This document shows, piece by piece, positions 37,637 to 47,500 of a DNA stretch of 64,000 nt. The stretch covers positions 25,981,608 to 26,045,607 of the forward strand of contig OY743174.1 of the NCBI GenBank assembly GCA_963555705.1. The letters are read 5' to 3'. Under the pieces are notes generated by a model. The model worked only from the letters and a program-made list of their open reading frames with translations. It was not told the origin of the DNA and made no database searches. The translations under genes and the position numbers were made by a program. The number at the start of each line of letters is the position of its first letter. Position 1 is the stretch's first letter. The stretch is from Ligustrum vulgare. Lineage: Eukaryota > Streptophyta > Magnoliopsida > Lamiales > Oleaceae.

Positions 37637-40600
37637 TGAAGTGAACAGATGCTCCTGAGGCATCAGTAATTAATTGCATTATTGAAAACTAACAAATCTT
37701 GTTCCACCAAAAAGAAAAAAAATAGGCTGACTTTTTTAATCCAGTTGACTAACATATTTTAAGTCTAAACTCGTGCAAGATAAAATTACGTTTGAAGTGG
37801 TTACCATTTATAAAGGAAGTTCTTCATGGCCTTAAAAAATTACTGAAGTCTAAAAACTTGGATTTGATTTGGGATTTATCTGAGGAGATAGAGATCCCAA
37901 CTTCTTAGCTGCTGAGATACAAGTGCTGACATATAAAGATTGTGCCAGAAGGGAGGAAATGAAGAAATACATCATTAATCTTGACATATAGAAGATTAGT
38001 TCTCAATTTATTTATTTATTTTTTGGTGGTCCCTATTCTCGAAGCCGGCATTGGAAACCATACCAAGGCGCGTCAGTGAATATAGTCGTCCAGCAGTAGA
38101 AAAACAGAAAAAAGAGGGATAAGAAAACGTGGTATTTCCTACACATGTCGGAATAATGTGTCCATAAACCATTACACACCAACAGACAGGCAAAGGAAAT
38201 GTGTGGTGCATCATAACTGCATCATCTTATAAAGTTCAAAATACGAAGAGGATTACAAAGTTAATTAGAATACAACCCCTATGTATAAACAAAAAGGGTT
38301 GGTTGACGTACTTTATCAATGACCAAATTAGCACTATGACAGGGATCAGGAAAAAAATGATACGGCTATAAAATATAGCAGCAACATACTTGTGAAAGGC
38401 AGATTAGAAGAAATGCCACCACCGTGCTACAGACAGCCTCACATCTCATGTTTCATCATCTATATTCTCAGTACACATCATGACTGAGCCATTTAATCTG
38501 TAATCCAGATACTTATGGTAAAAACTGCTGTTTCGTCTGAGGAGGTAAAACAAGCTAATGATATCAGGGTATGTTTGATTACATCAATTTGCCATGGAAA
38601 ATGTCTTTTCAAGCCAAATATTTTCCTTCTTTTCATGGAAAATATTTCCCATGTACAAGTGTTTAAAGCACAATTTAAACAAATTTCCTACCAAATATTT
38701 TTTCACCATTTTGGTGGGAAAATATACATGGAAAAGGAAAATCTTTTCATTTGCCTTTTACATGTTCAATCAAATATAACCTAAGAATCCTAACCGTCTC
38801 CTGGCGACTTCTGGCTAATAATGCTATGTAAACCAGTCTCTCCTATGGTAATTTTGATGAAGTTATAGTGTGACTGCAGAAAAGTTTCACCCAACTTATT
38901 ACATATTCTTCATGGGAATTCGATTGGTCCAAACTATAGTTTTCAGAAGTTCAATGCTAGAAAAAGGACTGAAGACCATTCCCATCATTTAACTACATCA
39001 ATCACTTTATTGACATCTCTTATCTCCTAATCAAAATAACATTTCCCAAAGATTTGCCTCATAGTTTAGTTCCAATGTCCCTGACAACTAAAGAGTTCTA
39101 GTTATTTATAGATCACAAAAAGATTGAAAATATGATTCCCTTTCAGAGGTTACATTTAGAAAATTAAAGGATAATCCAGGAGTCCAGTCTTATTCTCATT
39201 CCAGCTTGGAAAATAGCAGAAATCGACGTGTTATGCAATATTCTTAGCAAAGGAAAGGAGAACCACAAACTTAGCTTGCAATTTCACCTTAAAACATAAA
39301 CAAACTCGTGTGAAAGCTAGAAAGGAAAGAAATCTAACCTTATCACCCACACCAGTAAGAATCGTTCCCATCTTCATACGGCACAGATTAACCCTAAAAG
39401 GAAGTCGGTTAAGAAGAAAATTATGCAGATAGTTATAGGTTAAAAATATTGATCCCTAAAATGGCACATGCTTCGTAGTTCAGGTGAAAGCATTAATTAG
39501 AAATAGAAATCAAAGATGGAATCGCAATATATATTACCATTCAATACAAAAATGTTGTTTAGAATAGGTTTCCGATCTCAAATTATGTGAAGGTACTCAT
39601 ATTTGTACATGATGGACGTGTAATTCGCACACAATGTAGAAAGTTAAACAAAAAAGACTAGCAGACCATTAACTAATCCATTACAGTTTAAACATGATAA
39701 CACAAATTGGCAAAACCATGTTTGGAAATTGAAATATTAGTTAGCTGCTCAATGAAATAGAACAACATGAGGAACACTTGAGGACCGTATTGGAGATACT
39801 AAAGGGAGAGAACTTATATGTCAAATTCAAAAAGTGTGAATTTTGGCTATAACAGGTAGGCTTTTTGGGTCACGTTGTAACGACAAGAGGATTGAGATAG
39901 ATCCCTCCAAAGTGGAGACAAACAAATTAGGCTAGACCTGCCTAGGTTGCACCGACACTCTATTGGGGAGCCAACGTATCAACACCTTATGCATCAAAAT
40001 GAAAAGGGGAAGGGGTGAAACGTCTGCAATTAAAAAAATGATTATCCTGAGTTACAAGTTTATTTTTATTCGATATCCTCATTTTGATGTAATAAATATA
40101 CAATGTACTTTTTGTATATAAGACTAAGATAATAATAAATTAAAAAAAGTTAATTGGCGTGTACCCAAAGTATCGTGTCCTAACTTTTTTAAAAATCACG
40201 TCTAGGGGTGTCCGTGTCCTGTCGTGTCGTGTCCGTGTCCTGTCGTGTCCGTGCAACCCTGAGACCTGCTAATGTTAGCAAAGTTAGAAGCTTCCTTGGA
40301 TTGACTAGTTACTACCGACGATTCATCTAAGTCTTCTCCAAGATAGCGGGACCTTTGACGCAATTGACTCGAAAGGGTGTGAAGTTTTAGTGGGCTAGGA
40401 AGTGCGAGCATAGTTTTTAGGATTTAAAGAATTGATTGATATCATCACCTGTATTGACTATACTTGACGGTACACATGGGTTTGTCATTTACTAGGACGC
40501 ATTCAAGCATAGTTTGGGTTGTGTTTTGATGCAAAAGGGGAAAGTGATTGCTGAGTCCAGACAGTTAAAGTTGTATGAACAGAATTACCCGACCCATGAC

Positions 40601-43600
40601 TTGGAATTGGCAGCAGTGTGCATGCCTTGAAGATTTGGCGTCACTACTTGTATAGGAGCAAATGTGAGATCTCTACAGACCACAAGAGCTTTAAACACTT
40701 CTTCACCCATAAGTAGTTAAATATGAAAAGACAGTGATTGGAACAAATATGAGGATCGAGGTCCTTGCCTCGCGGACTCGGACATCAGCTAAGTTGGCAA
40801 AATTGACAGTTAAGCCAGATCTAAGGAAACAGATTATTACAGCTCAGAAAGATGATTCGGTTTTTGGAAAAATCAAAACCGAAGTCAGGATAGGGAAGAG
40901 GATTGGTTTTGAGATCGGGGCAGACATGGCTCTCATATTCAGGGGTCATCATTGCGTGCCAAAGAATAAACATATTAGAAATGAAATTTTGACTGAGGCT
41001 TATTCCGCCCTCATGCAACATATCCTGGTGGAACGAAGATGTATCAAGACTTGCGTAACACCTTTCGATGGAGAAATATAAAAAGTTGTATCGCGAAGTT
41101 CATAGCAAAGTGCATGGCAGGCCAACAGGTTAGAGAAGAACACCAGAGACCCCAGGATTGTTAAATCCATTGGTAAGCACATTTCCTGCCAATCCAGATG
41201 ACTTTCAATTTTGACCAGATCGCATAGTTAAATGTCATAGAGATTATCCAACTCCATGGGGTACTAGTATCTATCGTATCAAATAAGGATCCCAGATTTA
41301 CTTTGAGGTTTTGGAAAAGCCTCAGACAGCTATGGGGACCAAACTAAAGTTCAACATAGCTTATCACCCTCATACTAGCTTATCACCCTTAGACTGATGG
41401 ACAATCAAAACAGACCATCCAGACTCTAGAGGATATGTTGAGGGCATATGCCTGGATTTGGGAGACACGTTTGCCTTTCGTAGAATTTGCCTAACAATAG
41501 CTTCCAAGCCACTAGGTATAGCTCCATTTGAAGCACTCTATGGCAGGCACTGTTGCTCACAAGTTTATGGGGATGAGGTTGGCGAGAGGAAGATATTGGG
41601 ACCAAAATTATTGAAAGGACAGTAGAGGCCATAGAAAGGATTAGATCGAGAATTAAGACTGCCCAGAATAGATAGAAGAGTTACGCTAATCAGAGAAGGA
41701 AGGATCTAGAATTTTAGGTTGGAGAGAGTGTTTCTAAAAGTGGCTCCATTGAGAGGAATCCTTCGATTTGGAAAGAAAGGGAAGTTGAGACCCAAATTTA
41801 TTTGTCCCTTCGAGATACTAGAAAGAATCAGAAAGGTGGCCTATCAGTTGACATTGCCACCAGAGCTCTCAGCAATACATAACGTGTTTCACGAGTCCCT
41901 ATTGAGAAAGTTATTTACGACCCAGGTCATGTGGTGAATATTCAGTCAGTTGGTAATCGACCAGACTTGACATATGAGGAGGCACACGTGTACATCTTAG
42001 AGAGAAAAGTTTATGTCCTTAGAAACCAAGAAGCTCCTTTAGTTAAAGTCCAATGGAATAGACATAGAAGAGATGAGGCTTTCTGAGAGAAGGAAGAAGA
42101 CATTCTTGCCAGATATCCAAACCTCACAGATTGAGTTAAATTTCGAGGACGAAATTATTTTAAGTGGAGAAAGTTGTCACGATCAAGAAATTCAAAGTTT
42201 AAAAGTTAGTTTTAACGAACTTGTCGCTACAACCCTCCAATCCTAACAGTCACTGCTTTCAAGATTAGCGCACTCGTCTAGCCCAATGTAAGCTTAGCCC
42301 AAATTTTATTATCGACCCAATAAGGATACTCTTAGGCCTAAAATCTCCATAGATTTCACATATGTTCTTACCATAATTCAAACCTGATTTTTCTTTACTA
42401 AATTCTACCGAAATCACATCCCAGAATTTGCAATTGAACTAAATAAATCTAAGACAAACTTCCATCAAATCTTTCATAGGGGCACCATAAAGTTCATGTG
42501 TGTGTGTATATATATATATATTTGTGTGTGTGTGTGTGTGTGTATTCACCTTTCATTCTCACGTTTCCTCAAGGAAAAAAAAGGGTAATCGAACCTTAGA
42601 AAAGTTGAGAGAAGAGGAGATGAAACTTACCTTGTGTCGCCGCCAAAGTGCCGCTACCTCGCCGGCAACTTGAAGTGCCGACATGAGGCCCTTGGGCCAT
42701 TACCACCCGTTGTTGAACATTATGTGTTGGTTGTAACTTGTCTATGCAATTATGAAAGTGATATTTCAAAAATTCTATTAGTACTATGCTAACCTTGTCA
42801 AAGATTTCAAGTGCCTCATCGATCACGCTTTTAACTACCAATGTCATTACGAAATTTGGTTCATGTTCGAGAAACTTAAGCTCGCAAATACTCGTAAAGA
42901 GTTGTCCTTAGCCTTTAGTAGCACTAATACCTTTTGGATTGCTTTGGCTGAGGTAACAAGATTATCTTCTTATCACGTCGCAAAAATATCGAAGTTTATT
43001 CTTGACCTTTGAAGTGGCGTCTATGTTAAATTGCAATGATCTTCCCAAAAGTACACGACATGCATCTATGTCGATGATATCATGTATGACCTCATCTTTG
43101 TAGTACTTCCTGATTGACAAAGGAACTTCGCAAACTTTTATACACACAACTTTTGACCTCTCTTGACCCATACAATCTTTAATTGTCTTCTCGTCTTTAA
43201 GTTTAGTAAAACATTCTCACTAACAGAGTGATTGGCTTGTTTAATGATATTGTTGATAAAAGAACTATTCATAATTTATCGGAAGAAACCATTCTATGAA
43301 CAATATTTTCATCCTGGCCTACATACAAATTTGCTATTTCCTTGGTGTTGACACTTATACTTTAAATGTCCTCACTAAGTTGAAGCTCCTCCCTTTAATC
43401 TATACGCTACAAGCTTGAATAGGCAGAGAATTTCTAATGATGAAGGAGATTCTTGACATTATTAATGCAATCGAGGAGTCGACCATCGAAGGTGGGAAAA
43501 TCAATCCTCATTTTAAATTCCTGCCTATTTTGATCATGCTCATAAGTTTGGGGGCTATTTACTAGGGTCATAAATTTTGGGGCAGACCATAATTATTATA

Positions 43601-44559
43601 ATTGCCTCTTAATCAAAGGAGACTTCATCGCAATTTGGATTCCAACTAGAAACTACACCCCTTCTCTATCGCCTTTGAAGAACAAGTCCATCCCATAAGT
43701 GAATGTCAACATCATCGCCTTAGATCTCCTCTTAATCTAGTCGGAAGTCTATATGGGCCTCGTCATTTGTAAGCCTAACATTATAAAGGTTGTAATAATC
43801 TATACTACTTCTAAAAGTCCCTTAAAGGGAAAAACTTTTTTGGACGATAATACCCTCAACAATAATTTACAATTTTTTATTTGTCCTTTCAATTAATGTT
43901 ATTTTAATTATTATATATTATAATTAATGTAATATTTTCTAATTTAATGATGGTCGTTGTTTCTTCATATTTCATTGATCTATATTATTATCTATACTAC
44001 ATTTAAAATAACTTGAATGGAGAAATATTTTGGATCATAATACTCTCGAAAATAATTTATAATTTCATATTTATCATTCAATTAATTTTATTTTAATTAT
44101 AGCATTTTATAATGAAAAAATAAATTTTCTAATTTAATTATGGTCGTTATCTCTTTAAATTTCATTGATTTATATTTATACCTAAACTACTTCTAAGATA
44201 ACTTGAATGGAGAAATATTTTGGATCATAATATCCAAGAAAATAATTTATAATTTCTTATTTATCCTTCAATTAAATTTATTTTAATTATAACATTTTAA
44301 TTATATATACAACTTATTATTTTAGCAGCTAAGAGCTCTAACATGCATGCTTCTAAGTGGTTCAATACTTTTCAGAGTTGTTATTTTTTTATTCAAGTCT
44401 CGATTTCAATTATTTATAAAAATTACACACAACAAGTATTTGAGGAAGTAATACATTAGAAGCATCGTTTACTTCAAAATGCATATTCTTATCGTCTTTT
44501 CTCCAATTTCAATAATCAATCTCATCTCTTGGTTAGATTCTAAAATAAATAAAACAAAC

Positions 44560-44595
<36 letters not shown>

Positions 44596-47500
44596 AATCA
44601 CAAAACTAACTAAAGCCCTTGTTTAATGGTCAAGCTAAGTGCATAGATACTTGTCACCTACGCTCTAAAGCTCGGAATCATCATTCCAGCAGGGTGGACA
44701 AAAGTCGCTCTCGACTTCGTGCTCTTTTCATCACCACTACGCTCGTCATCACGTCATGGGAAAAAAGTGTTTAACATTAGAAACATCTAAGGTACGCATA
44801 TAACTTAAGACTAACAAGTTTAAGGCCACAAGCATTTAGACTAATATCTCAACAACCTCCAATCCTTTGAGAGAACTGTCCATACAAAGTCACGGACTTC
44901 AAACTCAACATGATGCTTATGTTGATCCACACACCTATCTTAATCTGCATCATGCTCGGTTCGTGTATCATTTAAAATGTAACCGGTACATCTCCACCAC
45001 ACAAATATCTCATCAGGTTTAACAACAAGGTCAAGTGTACAGACGTGTGTAGCTGTAAACTAATCTCTTTTAAGCTTCAGTTCAATTACTTTAGTATTTC
45101 TAATCCTCCATTTAGTAACTTGTTTATAAACAACACATTTTTTCAAACAACTTTTTAACTACACATATTTCCCCAAATCGTTTTTCAACAACATATTTTA
45201 TCTCAAAAACATCATATTTTTGTTTATAGACAAAAAACTTTCACCAAACAAAGGTTAAATTAATGAGTAAAAGATTCACTCATCGGATCTAATGATTCTA
45301 ATTGAACAGAAGTCTAGCTGATAAAGTAGCCACAAAAGCTGCAAAGGTTGTGCGACACGATTGTAACCTAAAAACTTGCTTTTTTCCCCAATTCTATCCA
45401 TAAAATTTACTTATAAATCATTAAAAATTAAGCATACATTTGGTAAACCAAATATAAAACAGTTTATAAACTATACAATTTTCCAAATCATTTTTTAACT
45501 ACATATATTTTCTCCTCCAATTCTTAACCACTACTTTTTACCTCAAAAATATAAATAAATCAATTTATAAACCACACAGTGTTACCAAATAGAGGCTAAA
45601 AAGATAATTATCTTAAACAAAGAAAGAAAGAAAGTAACTAACTCTAATGTATTCCCTTATCAATTTCCTACTTTATAATATATTTCGGAAACCATTGACA
45701 CGTGCAACTCTTAGAATAACATTCACAGCATTTCGAACTTTAAGCAGTTCAACACACGAAGAACAAACAACCTTCTCCTGTTTTTCATGGTACAAACATA
45801 CCTATTGTGAAAAAGCTGTAAAGATGGACTAAAAAATAGCCAAGATTCAACCACCCTTTTATTCACATGAATGTAATTTTGGAAAAATAAAAAGATATAA
45901 CTAGCCCCTTTTTGGTGTAGGTTAATCCTCCGTTTGATCTAACAACACATTTTTCCAAACCACTTTTTAAGCACACACATTTTCCCAATCCATTTCTCAA
46001 CCACATATTTTACCTCAAAAACATCACATTCTTTGTTTATAAACAAAAAAATCTTTAACCAAACTGAGGCTAAATCAGATTTTTAGTAAATATTGATAAA
46101 AAGATGAAATTTGTAATTGAAAAATTGTGGGTCTCTTGAAATATGTAGTTAAAATTAAATTTTGGCTTTGACTTCAATTATTATTTGATTTTAATATCTA
46201 CAAAACAAGAGCCTAGTAGAAAAACCATTAACCAGATCAGAAATAAAACTTTCAAATGAAGTATTTGAAACCAGTCTTTATCAAAAAGAAAATAAACAGA
46301 TGAACAGAAGCAAATAAAAAGCAGGGAAAATTTACCTCGTTGAATGACCTTTCCACTGGAAAATGTCTGCTGGACCTTCTTGCAAAGAAAATCTTTGTTG
46401 ATCCATAGCCAACTGCTCCAAATGGATATTCAGTAATCTTTCTGAATAATCAGATGCATTAGAGGAGGTAGCAGCATCTATCTTGTGCTGCTTCTGATAT
46501 TGTATTTGCAGTAGCTTCAATTTACTAATCACTGCGCTCCTTTAAGGGATCAAAGGAAAAACGAAAGTAATCATTTCTTACTCATTATCAGTAACGAATT
46601 TAGTAATGCATGTATATGAAAATAATGAAATGAAAACATGAAATAGTAATTACTTAACAACTCTTTTTCAGTTGTGGTAAATCCTTCTCTCTCCTTCTCA
46701 TGGAAGATAAAAGCTATTATTCAGAGAATAATTGGATTCCACTGTTTATACACTCCTCTAAATTTTACCATCAACTATCAGATGCAATCACTCATCAATT
46801 TACCTTTGTATCAAAAAGTTCTGCCATTTTAACTTCCAGTAATAAGTAAATTTGCTAGTAAATATTAAAGTTTCCATCACTCCCGAAAAAAAAAAAAATT
46901 CGTCATCAATGCTTAAAAAATCTCGAAATTCTGGTTCATAAATTTCAGAGTCCTTAACTAATCCCAATAGAGAAATAGCCCATGCAAGAAGATTTCAGTA
47001 AAATTTAAATGGAAGGAAAGATGATTTATCCGTGCTGAATATATGTTTTTTTTTATTTAATTAGAATGAATAGGTTACCGTTAAAAATCTGTATACAATT
47101 ACTGGTTTTTTCACAAACAAAAATAAAATAAAAACCATTATTAGAGTATGTTCAATCAATTAAGCAACCGTTTGACAACCATTAAAACAAAACTCTTTTT
47201 TCTCAAACTCATTTTCATTCACATTCTAACAATAAAATATTCTAAGCGTAAACCCAAAAACTTTTCTGACTTTTAACCACATTCTCAAAAATCATTATTC
47301 AAATACACATTTTCCTCCAAAAAAAAAAACTCGGTTGTTAAATGGGGACTAAGTTGTCACATCCATAAAAACAAATAAACATTTTTCCTAAGATTACACC
47401 ACACTGAATGTGATATCATGAGCGTAAATCTTTTAATTTAAATAGGTCTTGATTTTCAAGGATTTCAATTTCAGAAGTACTCAAAAACATAATTGTTACT

